Positions 1-11,419 of a stretch of 64,000 bases of DNA are shown here, one piece after another. Under the pieces are notes generated by a model that was not told the DNA's origin, made no database searches, and saw only the letters and a program-made list of their open reading frames with translations. The stretch is taken from positions 147,011,596 to 147,075,595 of the forward strand of contig OZ038381.1 of NCBI GenBank assembly GCA_964036045.1, given 5' to 3'. Within the stretch, counting starts at the first letter, position 1. Every line of letters starts with the position of its first letter. Source of the DNA: Eutreptiella sp. 'Long Island Sound 2002'. Taxonomy: Eukaryota > Euglenozoa > Euglenophyceae > Eutreptiales > Eutreptiaceae. Position numbers and translations under genes: made by a program.

Positions 1-2
1 GG

Positions 3-886
3 TTGTCACCTCCAAAGTCCTCCAATGTGAGGGCACAATGCGAACAACGCCATTTAAGTTTCGTGTGGCTAGCGCACAACACTTTCCCATCTCCTGTTAA
101 GAAACATTCCACCTCAACGGTCACGGTGGGGGTGGCAATCCCATTGCGTTGTAGCTCACCCACTTGGGCATCCAGTTGCCCCAGTTTGTCGGCTAGACGC
201 AAGGGGTCGGCATCATCTGATCAATCCAACGTAAACAACGTGGACCACAAACTAGGCCTCCCCGCGCTGCGTGTACTATCTGCTAAGTCAATGTACACGT
301 CCCCACGTGTGGCACTTGCCTTCCAAAAAAGGGTGGCATCCACACAAATGACAATACGAAACTTCGGAGGTACGCGGCCTTGGGGTTATTGCATGTAGTG
401 CAACTTCACGCGTTGCTCCACCACGGTCTGGAGGTTGAAGAGGGCCCCGCAACGAGCCCGTCCCACACTGGGCTTGAACACCACCGGCTTTGACCGGTAG
501 GGGATGAGGGCTTGGCGCACCCGTCGTAGGCCGGCCCTCCTACATGTCGTCGGGAGTTTGTCCGAATTGCGGAAAGAAACTTTCATCCTTCGGAACCGGC
601 CCACCAACAAAACTGCCTCCTGACTCTCGTCGCAATCCTCAAACTGCCCCTCTAGCCGAAGGGTGTGATGCCCTTTGATGTCCATGATGATCTTGGTGGG
701 TTCCCGCAAAAATGCCGTGTCGGCTTTCTCTAGCATGCGCAAGCGCCCATGGCGCCATCGGTGGAACAAAGTCCGACTACGTGCCAAGTGAAGCTCGGCC
801 ACACTAGAGCACAAGGTGTCAAGAATGTCACAAAGGCTGCCGGAGGCGATTTTCCTGTCAACAAACAATGCAGCACCATGCAGCAC
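3..886 (-). pseudogene. Decayed transposase-like ORF (unknown family)
   Basis: Reading the minus strand from 886 leftwards gives 166 codons open to about 386. The same frame then continues to the window edge across a TAG near 395 and a second stop near 225. The downstream part reads like a catalytic core, with the motif VDATLFWKASATRGDVYID followed by a TVEVECFLTGDGKVLCA stretch and a CSHC pair. Asp-containing motifs of this kind are typical of transposon proteins, but I do not recognise the family. The gene runs off the left edge, so its end is not visible. The two stops suggest a pseudogene. It may be the distal part of the same broken minus-strand gene set as the fragments at 1455-4140. 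Confidence 0.35.
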
Positions 887-943
887 GCAACGAAACCCAT
901 AACTGTCTCACGCACTCTGTTCAGGACAGGTCAATAGGATTGG

Positions 944-1130
944 GGTCATGACAAGGGTGTCTCTCAAGACAAGTTACCCAGACAGGTACTAAGTTAGGGG
1001 GGTTGTCGCTGGACAAACCCATGTCTTAGTACATGTCTTGGTGACCTGTCGCCGGACAGCCCCCCTATCTTAGTACCTGTCTTGGTAACCAGTCTTGCGA
1101 CGTACCCGTGTCCTAACCCCTGTCTCCGTG
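944..1130. repeat. CTGTC/GACAG-rich degenerate repeat, cluster 1
   Basis: Irregular iterations of GACAGG, CCTGTC and CTTAGTAC-type words, with CTGTC on one strand and GACAG on the other. Similar clusters lie at 2395-2640 and 4140-4310. On the minus strand many iterations read CGACAG or CTGTCTTG, which resembles repeated splice-acceptor-like words. The three clusters separate protein-like stretches of one minus-strand region, so they could be introns; that is inference. Confidence 0.55.
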
Positions 1131-1454
1131 TGGTGTCGTGCTATCCCATCACCTTCATTCTTAACCCCCCCCCCTGCATTACGGTGGCATACACCCTTCG
1201 TGCATTGTGATCACGGCAAGCATCAGTGCTGCGGACATTCCATTGCATGGCGCATGGATTGTCATCCCGTGCTTCACTACCACATTGCAACTCGCGTTCA
1301 GTTCATATTGCTTCTATGGTCTTTAAAAGAAACTAAGCACCGTGGCACATCGAATTTTGTTGTCGGCTGACCGTCAGACCACCTCAGCAACAAAAAGAAA
1401 AAAATGTATATCGGGCTCACACACGTGAGCCCCGTGACGACCAGGTGATACGAT

Positions 1455-2060
1455 TTAAATTGAAACTCGGGCGCAAACATTAAACCTGCTGCACACTCTG
1501 CGCAACTCATGTAAACTGCGATGGATGCATTGACACACACACCCCCAAGTGCACGGAGAGGGTTGGTGAACTCCCTGTATCATAAAGAGCCTGCCAGGAC
1601 ACCCAGATAGGGGGTGACGGCAAAGTGTTCCTAGGGGGAAGGGGACAGTGCCAATGCTCAAAAAACCCAAAAGGGACAACCCTGCATCGGAGTGGATTGG
1701 CCTTATTGGGACTGTGACTGCCATGGACTGATACAGTTCCCGCCACTGTGCTGTCATCTCCTTCTGTGCATCAAGTTGCGTGTTCAGGGTCTCCACCAGG
1801 CTCTGTCCTTGAGCCACGCGGCCTTTGAGCTCCACCCGCAGAGCCATCTCCTGGTTGACTTGCACCGTGAGGTCCGAGACCTCTACCTGGGCCTTCGCGC
1901 TGCTTGAGCTCTTCCTTCAAAGGGCCTACCACCTCCTGCTGCTGGTCCTACTGCTTCCGGCGCTCCTCAAAAAGTGCCTCCTTAAGGGCAGTCTACTGAG
2001 TTGTGCACCGCACCACTGCTCCGAGCGTACCAGTTCCGTCCCAGGCAGAGCTATTGGCCG
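1455..2060 (-). pseudogene. Coiled-coil protein fragment, frameshifted
   Basis: On the minus strand two overlapping frames together give a heptad-rich segment. One reads KEALFEERRKQ, then QQQEVVGPLKEELKQ (about 1990-1895). The next frame reads VQVNQEMALRVELKGRVAQ, LVETLNTQLDAQKEMTAQW (about 1870-1735). The change of frame near 1900 and a stop inside the first part show that the stretch is broken or spliced. Glu, Gln, Leu and Lys dominate, as expected of a coiled coil. No family is recognised. It lies between CTGTC clusters 1 and 2 and has the same orientation as the other fragments here. Confidence 0.35.
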
Positions 2061-2394
2061 CAATGGGCATCTTCACGGCCCACGGCTTGAAAAGGCCCTC
2101 GTTGTCGCAAAAGTATATGTCGCCCCCTTCGAGTCCCAGGCGGCATCCGACGGTGTCCGGACCACTGTACTGCCCGGTACCAGGTCCGTGGTCTCCTCGC
2201 CCAACGTGAGCGGGAATTCCCGCGAAGGGGCGGCTTGCGGCGCCCCATCCTTCTACCCCACATCCTTCTGCCCCGCGTCCTTATCCCCCTCATCCTTGTT
2301 GCGGACGAACGGACGAAACAGCGAACTCTGGGGGCGACAGGGGTTGTTACGTCCATGGCCGGAAAGACATCCACTGAGACCTAAAGTGAAAGAG

Positions 2395-2640
2395 CACGTA
2401 AAGACAAGGGGGCGCGACAGGGACTGCGACAGGCAACTGTCGTACGACACGGACTTGGGATGGGGCACTAGACAGGGGGGCTGTCGTGAGACGGGGCATG
2501 AAGACAGGGTACAAGACAGGGTGTGTCTTCGGACAGGGGGGGCTGTCGGTAGGGCTGTCGTGGTGGGCTGTCGCGGGACAGGGGGCTGTCGTGATGCCTG
2601 TCGTAGGCGGCTGTCGCAACACACGGATCGCAAACCAAAT
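2395..2640. repeat. CTGTC/GACAG-rich degenerate repeat, cluster 2
   Basis: About 240 bp with more than a dozen GACAGG/CTGTCG words spaced 8-25 bp apart, in the same style as clusters at 944-1130 and 4140-4310. On the minus strand it follows a possible donor (GTTTGCGATCC near 2635) and precedes a possible acceptor (CTTTCACTTTAG near 2385). An intron is therefore plausible but unproven. Confidence 0.55.
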
Positions 2641-3480
2641 TAGCAAACGCGCGTCGTGCGCAGCGTGGGAGTTTTCTAGGTAGTGCACCTGCTGGCACGC
2701 ACACGTCCAGTACACTGCATCCTCCGTGTCGCTGTGTTCGCTACCACACTGGGCCTTGTTCCCCTTCTTTGGTGTTGCAACCTTGGAAACCCTTGAGAAT
2801 TATTTGTCCCCTGGGGTGATCCAGCCATAGTACCGCGCCATACCATAATCCAAGAGAGGTGTTTGCGGGGGAACAAGCGTGCACCACAAAACACGACCGT
2901 GTGTGGCTGAGAACTGCGGATCAGGCGGAGACCGAACACCAAAGCCCCCAAACTTTACGCTGCAAAGGATGATACCCACGCCCGGGGGACGTGAACGGTG
3001 GCGAGAACCCGTGGAAATGATGGAGTTGCCATGGCAAAACTGACGCAACGGAGAATGCTCAGGGCTGGGTGCAGTGTCCCCGATGCTCCGCACTTCCGTG
3101 ACTGCCCGAGGCATGTCATCCATCGTGAGGTACAAGTGGGTATTCTCGTCGAACAACATGAAGAAGCTTGCCGTACCGGGTAGAAGCGGGGTGTTGGTGA
3201 CCGTCTTCGCCTTGAATTCCAAGTGCCAACCTGGGTTGGTGCAGCACGCTGCACAACATGTACCAGCCTGGGAGCAGCTCCGGCACACCAGCTCTTCTTG
3301 ACACAGCGTGCAAGGGGACCTTTTGCTGAGGCTTTGCTTCTTGTTGCGTCCCGTGCATGATGCAACTTGACCAAGATTGTCAGGCGGAGGGGCAATGGTG
3401 CAATCAAGGGGCGGCAAAACTGGATATCCGGCACGGTGGGTCACACGATGTGTTCCAAAGACCATAACAATGAGGACCAA
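2640..3480 (-). pseudogene. Cysteine-rich protein fragment of a degenerate element
   Basis: A minus-strand frame of 226 codons (3480-2800), extended after one stop to about 2640. Its N-terminal part has a cysteine cluster (CTLCQEELVCRSCSQAG followed by CCAACC) that could bind zinc. A hydrophobic beta-like stretch follows (FFMLFDENTHLYLTMDD), then HGRVLWCTLVPPQTPLLDYG. The continuation after the stop keeps the same character (WTCACQQVHYLENSHAAHD). No family is recognised. It is collinear with the fragment upstream at 3484-4140 and probably belonged to the same gene. Confidence 0.35.
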
Positions 3481-3483
3481 CGA

Positions 3484-4140
3484 CTAATACATACCGCTGC
3501 GCTTCCCGGGAAGGCGAACAATGCAGTCCGATGGGCAAATCAAGGACTCGCCGGCAACCGTGGGGAATGACAACGTGTTCCATTGTTGCGGCAAACCTCC
3601 AGAACGGGATGGGACGAAGTACCCGTTTGTTGTATTGTCCGCCGCATGTGACCCGACAACCAGAGTGTAGGACATGAGGAAGATCCCGTCGTCGAGAACA
3701 AGGCGTCTTTGAACTGCACGATGAACCAGCCCCAGTGATTCATTGGGAACGCGCACCAATTTGATGAACAAAAGGTGGAGCTTCTTTTGGGCACCCGCAA
3801 AAGACGTTCGCACCCTGTCAAGTTGCTGCATGGAAAACCGCGAACTTGTGGTAAAGGAGCCATGTAACCATGGGAAAGACTTGTCACTTCCTCTGCCGAA
3901 AGACCAGGTACGTACTCAAGGTACAGATCCTGATGACGGGGCTTCCATGCGGGAAGCATCTTGACATCCGCCATTGCACCATCACATTGCACCTGCATAC
4001 TCTCCCTTGCGAGGATGTACTGCGTGGGCATTTTGGCGGCATGGACCACTGCTGCCCCCGTTTTGCCCCCCAGACTGCCAATCCACCCCTTGGCAAGGTT
4101 GTCCAGTTTTGGCATTGCAAAGAGGACACAGGTGCTAATA
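3484..4140 (-). pseudogene. Unrecognised protein fragment, one frameshift
   Basis: The first minus-strand frame (about 4140-3820) reads AMPKLDNLAKGWIGSLGG through YLEYVPGLSAEEVTSLSHG. The second (3831-3484) continues with FAGAQKKLHLLFIKLVRVP, NESLGLVHRAVQRRLVLDD and a closing VRLPGKRSGMY. The frames overlap at about 3825, so a single indel separates them. The composition is normal for a globular protein. It is probably the upstream part of the gene whose Cys-rich piece follows at 3480. Function unknown. Confidence 0.35.
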
Positions 4141-4310
4141 CAAGACAGGTTCCGTACACAGGTTTCAAGACATGGGGTTGTCCGTAGGCAAGGGGTGCAG
4201 ACAGGCTTCAAGACAGGCGGATGTCGTAAGACAGGTGGCACAACACAGGGGGGGCTGTCGTCGGAGAGACCCCGTGTCTTGTGCAAAGACAGGGGCTGAC
4301 GTGAAAAAAA
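4140..4310. repeat. CTGTC/GACAG-rich degenerate repeat, cluster 3
   Basis: Repeated AAGACAGG, CAGACAGG and GGCTGTCGTC words, matching the two clusters to the left. It lies just upstream, in minus-strand sense, of the protein-like stretch that begins near 4140. Confidence 0.55.
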
Positions 4311-6961
4311 AAAGTTGGCCAAAACGCAAGCGCAAAACGCAACCACTTGAATATCCGGGCTAATTTCACCTTCTTGACCGCAGAGAAACCCCAAGAACAT
4401 GCAGAGGTGTGGGGTGTGGAGTGCCTAAAATGTGCTACGAGCACGGGGCTGTCGGCCTCATCCTGTCTGCCCGCACCTCATCCCGTACTACTTAAGAGCC
4501 GCTAACTGTGATACTTACACAATAATCACGTTGGCACCATTGTACATCAGGATACAAGGGCAACACAACACAAAAGCATAGAAAAATGTAACAACAGACC
4601 ACATGTAGAATAAGATTCAAAGTGACATACTGCTAGATGTCACGCAACACGGGGTCACAAAGGGACATTATAAAGGTTTGGGCTCTGCAGAGCCGGGCCA
4701 ACACAGAAACCCTAATATGCACCCTATAAGTACCAAGAATATGAATGCTGGCCTCTGCAGAGCCCAGATTGTTGGAAGATCCTAATATAGGCGTGGTTTT
4801 GGAATTTCCATCTTGATGATGTCGTGGCTGGTGTAGCACGTGTCTTTGATCATTGCCCAAAAGTCATGTATGCAGGCATTGCATCATTGATTCCTGTTCT
4901 TGCTAACCGGATGGGGGACAACATTTAGAATGACTATGTTAGAGCGACAGGAAAGGTATACCACTTCACCCCGCAGCATGTCGCGCGGCAACTTGACCAC
5001 TGTGTACATCAGCCAATTGCTGCAACGTGGGTTGGCACAGAGGGAATAACTTGTAGCCTGGGCTCTGCAACCCCATAAATCTAAAATGTGTAACATTGGG
5101 GCCTAAAATGACTTACAAAACTAGTCCGGGCTTTGCACAACCTAGCATGATGCAGAAATGCAAATTCGCACCCCTATTTTAGCAAATGCAAAAAACCACC
5201 TATCACCCCCTTTTTTGCTAAAACAATAGGGGGCACTATGGGCCACCTAGGATTAGGTCATGCAAATGCATCTTACAGTGAGTAAACGGTGGAATCATCT
5301 AAGTTGGACCCAGTGATCGACGACGTCAGTGTTTTCCTCAATCAGTGCTGCCTGACGCTTTCGCATCGTTCAGGGAGGTGCTTCTGACGGCCATAGTGGA
5401 TGCCAACATGGGGAAGGGATTCGATGGCTGAAATCAATCACAACAAGTACATGCAGGCCTTCGGCTTTTGATGTCTCGGCTGTCACCATCCCTTAAAAAC
5501 CAACCGTCCCCAAAAATAATAGGATGGAACGCAACTTGTGCGCTGCTCGTGCTAGTCAACATCCAACCAACAAATCGCACAGCATTTGTGAAGTCCGCAT
5601 ATGTGCTCCCGTCCCACGGAACCCAATCGGTCAACAAGTTTTGTGGCAGTGGCCAAAGGCTTTTGGCAGGTGCAAAGGTCCCTACGTCGTGTGATGGTTT
5701 TCATGAGTTGATTGACCTCAAGTCAATGCACCATATTAAAGCTGAGATTGCATGGTTAGCAAACAGTAGGGTTCTCTTCAGGGTTGTTCTTAAAGAGCTG
5801 GTGGATACACTGCCACAACACACGTCACATGCTCCGTCATTTAGAGACAAGGGGACAATTTTTGGAGGAGTGTGCAAAAGGGCGCTCACAGGGGTCTTTC
5901 TCAAACGGCTATAGCACAAACATTCCTCTGGTTGCCTACACTAGCCCAGGTTTACCTGTGACGCAGGGACTCCCTAGAATGTTTCTAATGCGACCTCCTG
6001 CTCAGGCTATTTTCCATGAGAACAACACTAGGGGGAACCGAGACTAGGACTTTTGTAGGTCTATGTCATGCACGTGGTCACACACCTCACCTTGCCAAAG
6101 CACCTCGGCCTCGTGAGACCACTTGGGCCACAGAGCAAACAACTAGTTGCCCCATGAATGCCAATCGCCGACCCTCACGACCAAGACAGGGACCGCCCAG
6201 GTGGCCTGGCTGGAAGTAAGAAGCATACACAAGAAGATGAGGGGAAAAGTGCAAGCACCTGCGCCGCTAGATGATGAGTAAAGATTGCGTTGGACCTCCT
6301 TTATGTCCTTACCGTTGAGCTTCGCGGCCAGCACCAGTCCCCGGCGTCGGGTGATTTATGGACATACTTGTCACCTTATAAGGTTATGCAAATATAAGTT
6401 ATAAGTATAAGTATATACTACCGCATATACTTATAAGTTATAAGTTATATGTTTATAACTTTATAGGGTTTATTATACTTGTTACTTGCATGGACACGTC
6501 GCTGCGGGGTCACCCAGATTGACTTCAACGTCCTTCACCTAAAGAGAGAAAAGCAAAAAAAGTGTTCTAGTGATGTTTTGGCGACGTTCTGATGGCTTCA
6601 CTGTCGCAACTTGGAACACCACTAGAACAAGACCCTAGAACGTAGAAGGAAACAACTCTCGGGGATGAGGTCACACAGTTTTTTTGCCCTGTTAACCGCT
6701 AAGACAGGCGGGGGAAAGAGATACCCGCGCTCGCGTGTCCCACGTCTTCTTCAGGACAGCCATGCCTTGCCGCAACTGCGTAGACAGGGTGCCTTCCCTC
6801 TCCGCGGGGACCTCACACACTATGTTGTGCTGATGATGTTCCGTGTGCATCTCATACATCACTGAAGGGACACCACATAAGGATAGGGTCAAAATTGGGA
6901 CGTAGCTATGGTGGTTAGCTCATATGTGACCCGGTACAACCCCTCCTTGACGTTCGTGACC
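4311..6961. other. Mostly non-coding spacer
   Basis: I see no convincing gene. Near 4676-4800 a block with GGCTCTGCAGAGCC and CCTAATAT is repeated about 80 bp later, with a diverged third copy at 5060-5130. A plus-strand frame of 148 codons at 5468-5914 is open, but I recognise no motif in it and do not call it a gene. An AT-rich run occupies 6376-6480. Confidence 0.5.
6376..6480. repeat. AT-rich ATAAGTTATAAG run
   Basis: A low-complexity stretch of overlapping ATAAGT, TATAAG and TATACTTATAA words, much more AT-rich than its surroundings. No other function is visible. Confidence 0.7.
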
Positions 6962-7049
6962 CAATACAGCCGAATGGAAAGTACACATTTGGGCAGTTTG
7001 ACAAAATTCTAAAATCGATTTGTATTGTCCGTAACTTGTGCTAGCTTTT

Positions 7050-7343
7050 CTACAATAAGCCGTGTGAGTAAACCCTTGATTTTGGATTGGCCTTGCGGAT
7101 GGCGAACCTTTGCTGGTGAATCCGGAAGGGACTATTGCCAATGATTCCACCTTGAGGTGAAATGGTAGACCACATAGCGAAAATGAATCTAAGTGCAGGA
7201 CACCGCCGGAATGCGTTTTTGCGGTTTGGCTTTACTCGTTTCATGAACGTCGGGACTGTAGCATTTCTTGACTCAGCTTGGAGGGGTGATGTCCTCAACT
7301 TTTTTTTTTGCAGTTTGGGAGTCGAGACCCAACTTTGTGCCAC
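7050..7343 (-). pseudogene. Conserved ORF remnant in left arm
   Basis: A minus-strand stretch of 97 codons including KRVKPNRKNAFRRCPALRF and GGIIGNSPFRIHQQRFA. The mirrored copy at 26095-26379 (plus) encodes the same segment with several substitutions but no frame break across this part. That is mild evidence that it once was protein. No family is recognised. Confidence 0.35.
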
Positions 7344-7639
7344 ACGAACATTGTGTAGGCAAACAAAGCCCTACGCTGGATAAAAGGCGCGGGGGCTTAG
7401 GATCCTTCAAGGGCTTCCTAGCTAAGAGGTGCATAATGCAATTGAGGCTTAGGGCAGGCCGAAGGAGCCCCCCTTTTCAAACTCCCCTCGGGCCATTTTT
7501 TTTCTTGAGGGTGGTGCGCGGACAGCCATTGTTCCGCCTATTTTGGACCGGGATTTTTGATGCATTTTTGTGAAGACAAAAATGCACCAATCGCCAAGCA
7601 CTCCACGGGGGCACAATCGTACTTTCACGTATGTTCGGC

Positions 7640-8190
7640 TAAAACAGCCTCTCAGGCCCAACCCCTCTCGTCAATGTGTGCAGCCGGATGTAGGGGTTGT
7701 CCCACGACACCAAAAGGTTTCCATGTACCGCAGAAAACAACCGTGTCGCCATCAGAAACCATGTGACCAATGTGGGAAGCTGGAAGAGTTCTTTTGGGGC
7801 GCTTCTTGTCACCCAAAGAATACATGTGTGCCCACATTGGTTCGTCACAACCGAAAAGCATCATTTCTTCAATCTCAACTGGTGTCGTTCATTTGTGGAG
7901 GAAGTAGTCCACCCCAAGGCACACCTTGTGTAACGCAATCCAGCATTTGCCGCAGCCACCACTCTCTGTCTGCTGCCCGGGGAATTTCCGTGTGCTATTT
8001 TTGCACACGTTGTTGTATGCATCCGCACCTTTGCAACACAATGCCCCAGCGCCGAAGATTGCTTCTGTGCCCAACCACCTGCACAACTACATTTTATGAA
8101 TGTTTGCATGTGTTGTACTATTCGATTCGTTGCATTTTGTCCATTGCACTTTGCCCAAAGCATGTGGTCCAAGATTAGACAAGCATCCAA
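7640..8190 (-). pseudogene. Decayed unknown protein, left-arm copy
   Basis: The minus-strand frame reads CGKCWIALHKVCLGVDYFLHK, a stop, then VEIEEMMLFGCDEPMWAHMY, SLGDKKRPKRTLPASHIGHM and VSDGDTVVFCGTWKPFG. The right-arm copy (25192-25653, plus) has the same stop at the same place. The lesion therefore predates the duplication, or this is an exon boundary. I prefer this strand to the overlapping plus-strand frame at 7570-8178 because its composition is more protein-like. Function unknown. Confidence 0.35.
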
Positions 8191-8371
8191 CCTCTATTTT
8201 CTGTGGGGGGAGGGGGTAATTGCAGCATTTGTATATCGTCCGTTTGTGACTGATGCATGCGTTGCATTGTTTTTCGTGTTCGTCCCTTTTTCGGTGTGCG
8301 GATGTGTCAAAGGCTTGTCGTTGTCATTTGGGCCTTCGTAGCATGTTGTGTGGCATTACAGCCACCCTCGG

Positions 8372-8546
8372 CTCAGTGTACGCATTCCAATTTTTAGTCA
8401 CCCATCTTCAGCAGTGCTGTTATTTCTTGTTCGGAGCAATGATTCTATGTCTTTTCAAGGGTGAGACACGACATTCCCCGTTACATTGGTATTTTCTTCT
8501 TGTGCGAAGTGCTTCTTTTTAGTGTTATTCCTTTACTACATCAATG
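8372..8546. repeat. Segment flipped relative to its partner arm
   Basis: A ~175-bp segment from CTCAGTGTACGCATTCC to ACATCAATGATG. It matches 24763-24937 in the same orientation, although everything around it is in inverted orientation between the arms. GTACGCAT near the start and ATGCGTAC near the end form a short inverted repeat bounding it. Confidence 0.75.
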
Positions 8547-9053
8547 ATGCGTACGTCCAAAGATACCTTCCACTAGGGTTATGCATTTTGAAATGTGGTC
8601 ATTCGTGTTCAGTTTTCTTAGATCACCATGCGTGCTAAACCGACTTGGGCGGGCAACTGATTACCCACCTTGTCCATTGGGAGGGTGCTCTAAGCCTTCA
8701 TAATGGGGTTCTTATTTGGGGGCTCTTGTTCGAATGGGCAGTCGCCTCCCCACACGCTCGGCACCCATTTTGGTCCAACGTTCTTGTGTCTAATGCAGCT
8801 TGATCTTGGTGTAGCAGGAGCCAATCACTTTGGAGGCCTCTGCCGTCCTCCCCCCAGATGAGTGGTATGTATTGATCCCAAATCTACTTGCACCCAAATT
8901 AGCATTGCGTATGTTTTCCAATGTGTACACCCGTTAGGGGTTGAAGTACACGGCGGTCATTGGGTTGCCGTTGGCTGACCCAATTACTCGCCAAGAGAGG
9001 GCTTTGCTGCAGCGGTTCCAAGACCTATTAGCCCCAGTGAGTCTCAGCCCCCG

Positions 9054-9900
9054 GTGAGCACATCCGACCCGAGGGCCAAAGGCATCATCTGGCCGTGGGT
9101 ATCGTGGCTTTGCTACGTTGCGAGCCAACCCCGATTGTGCCATGTGATTGATCAGTCCTTCCCCTTGACATTCATTGTGAGGGGGGTTGGCTATCCATGC
9201 GCTACGGGGCAGTGCTCCCAACCCAGCGTGTGCATCGTCAACATGGGCCTCTTGGGATGCATCCCTGCTTGCGTGTAGGTCATCAACCTTGCCATCTCCG
9301 GGCACAAACAAATTGCCACCTTGGCAACCCTTTGGGAAGCCGGAATCAAGGTGCGTTTCGTTGCAGCCACCATCTTTCCAGTTGTAGTCAACACAATTCT
9401 TCTTGCAGTGTTCTAGTCGTGTTCAACCCATCTGTTTTTGAACTCCCATTATAACGATTTGCTTCCAACGATTTGCCTTTGTTTTTTCAGGAAATCAAGC
9501 TCGTTGTGGGCACCAAACACCTAGCCTCCACCCCCCATGAGCACCCGCTTGACGTTCGGCTAGGTGGCAACTCGCCATGGTTGTGTCGCATCATTGGGAT
9601 TTCACCCGCCTCACAACTTGGGTCACTGTACAATGTGGCCTTTTGGGACGCCAATGGCCGCGTTTGACGAGGGAAGCATGTAGTCCGGACTACCCGATTG
9701 GATTGTGCCCAATGGGTGTTCTTCTTATTGCAGACACTATCCCTCAAGGCACTTGTTTGCTCCGTGGACCTAGTAGTTGTCATCGTGTGCTGCCGGGTTG
9801 TCAGGTGCATTTTGCCTCGATGCATTGCATTCGGGCGGCTGCAAATGGCCAAAATTGAGCGATTGGCCAATGACCGGCTTCCACCGGGCGCAATCTAGGG
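9054..9900 (+). pseudogene. Transposase-like relic, copy 1 (left arm)
   Basis: Plus-strand frames read IDQSFPLTFIVRGVGYPC, then VINLAISGHKQIATLATLWE, then IIGISPASQLGSLYNVAFWD with the ending ANGRV. Stops and frame changes interrupt the series. The same order recurs with diverged sequence at 11420-12470 (copy 2). The right arm carries the mirrored copy at 23459-24268 on the minus strand. The conserved alternation suggests a transposon protein, but I cannot place the family. Confidence 0.4.
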
Positions 9901-10139
9901 AAGGATGCTTCCCATGTTGGTGGGAAGACCTCTTGTCCCTTTGCTCTGTAGTCGGACTTCGCCGTGGTATTGGTTGTGGCACCAGATGAGGCACTCTACA
10001 AGGCGGTTGTTCATATGGCCGCACGACCTTTGCCACAGTTATCAAGTGGGTTGGTGTCCCTAATGCCCGGTTGCAGCAGCTACCTTGTGGGAGCATTGTG
10101 CGCCCCCGTCTGTGGCCCACTACCTCCTTTTTTTTTTAC

Positions 10140-10430
10140 GACGATGTAGACCGCCTGTTGGGGGAAACACGGCATTTGGGCATGGCAATAGTCTCCAACG
10201 ACATCGTTGAGAGCCTCAATGCATCCGTAAAGCAAGCCTTTATGGAGACACACCGCCCGTGCTGGTGGCAAGCAAAAGGCAACCGGGCAAAGTGCATGTG
10301 GGCGCACCGAGGCCTCTACGAACTCGGACGTCAACACCCTTGGGGCAAGTGCTGCAGTGGCTTTTTCTGTTCTTCTGCATTATTTCCACCAACAAGATGC
10401 TGTCTGCCATGTTGCTTGTGGTCTTAGGGC
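10140..10430 (+). pseudogene. Transposase-like C-terminal fragment
   Basis: A plus-strand open stretch reading DDVDRLLGETRHLGMAIVSN followed by DIVESLNASVKQAFMETH. The D-I-x-x-S-x-N-x-x-x-K pattern resembles the DIPQSINHFSKHA segment on the minus strand near 12960-12890, which is followed there by a Gly-rich tract. The two are probably paralogous ends of one transposase family. This part of the left arm is missing from the right arm. Confidence 0.35.
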
Positions 10431-10689
10431 TACCCTAAAGTCCACATCCCATTGTGCACCCCCCTTCCTAAAATCTCTCTTGTCCCCTACCCCCCAACGT
10501 GGCTAGCCCCGTCACCGGCGATATGCTAGTCATTTTAATGGCCCGGTTTAGGGCCACACCGAACATGCAATTTGGTCATGTTGTTGTGTGCCGTGCCCTT
10601 GCGTTCATAGCATGCCAAGTCATTCTGTGCATCCTATTGTTATGTTTGTTTGTGCATTAGGGCATTCCATACCATGTGTGTGAATGTGT

Positions 10690-11040
10690 GTATCATTTGT
10701 GTGTCGTGTGCACCATAGCATGCCATGGCCGCGAGTCGCCTTCCCAATGCATGATAGCATGCCATGGCCGCGAGTGTCCTTACGTATCCATCATGGAACG
10801 CCATAGCCATCATTGGCCTTTTTTGTGCATCATCGCATGCTATGACGGCAAAGGGCCTTTGCGTCAAGCGCATCAAGGGGCTTGGCGGTTGCGCACAGCG
10901 GCGGAGGTTTCCCCGGGGTCAGGAGAGCCAAGCCCCCATGGTTGGCCCTGACCCCGCTATGTTTGTACCTTGAGGAGATAGCCAAGTCCCAAGCATTGGC
11001 CCCACCCCGCCATTTTTATACCCTAAGGGGATATGCAAGC
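10690..11040. repeat. Two short tandem repeats in left arm
   Basis: GCATGCCATGGCCGCGAGT-type units recur about every 48 bp between 10715 and 10850. A second ~67-bp unit containing GGCC, CCCCGC and TACCCTAAGGGGATA-like words occupies 10905-11040. The second unit has more copies in the mirrored right arm (23340-23530). Confidence 0.6.
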
Positions 11041-11419
11041 CCCTAAGTTGCCAGTTGTCATGCCATGTGCGTGCCGTGCACATTTTGCGCGCGAAACGTC
11101 CTATTCAGTTGTGTTGTTCTGGCAGAGTAGATAAATACTAGAACAATATAATTTGTACCCGAAAGTGCCATTTTGGTCGTTACCCCGCCGTGCATCTTTG
11201 CTATTGCCTATGGTGCATTGTTCCATGTCCCCCTCTCTCACGCTTAGATTTTGATATTGCATCCTAATGAAACGTACCTCCACTAGCCCTCTTGCTCCAT
11301 CATCAACCTGGGAGGACCCCTCCCTATTGTCTAAGGCACTACGGGAAGTGAGTGGGGCTACCAACATCAAGGATGACCAGGTGGGCCACTACTTGGCTAC
11401 GTGGGCACTATAGTGCCCC

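Noticed and set aside
7570-8178. A 202-codon plus-strand frame in the left arm
   Set aside because: The mirrored copy is broken early, the composition is Cys/His/Ser-rich without a motif, and the opposite strand reads more like protein.
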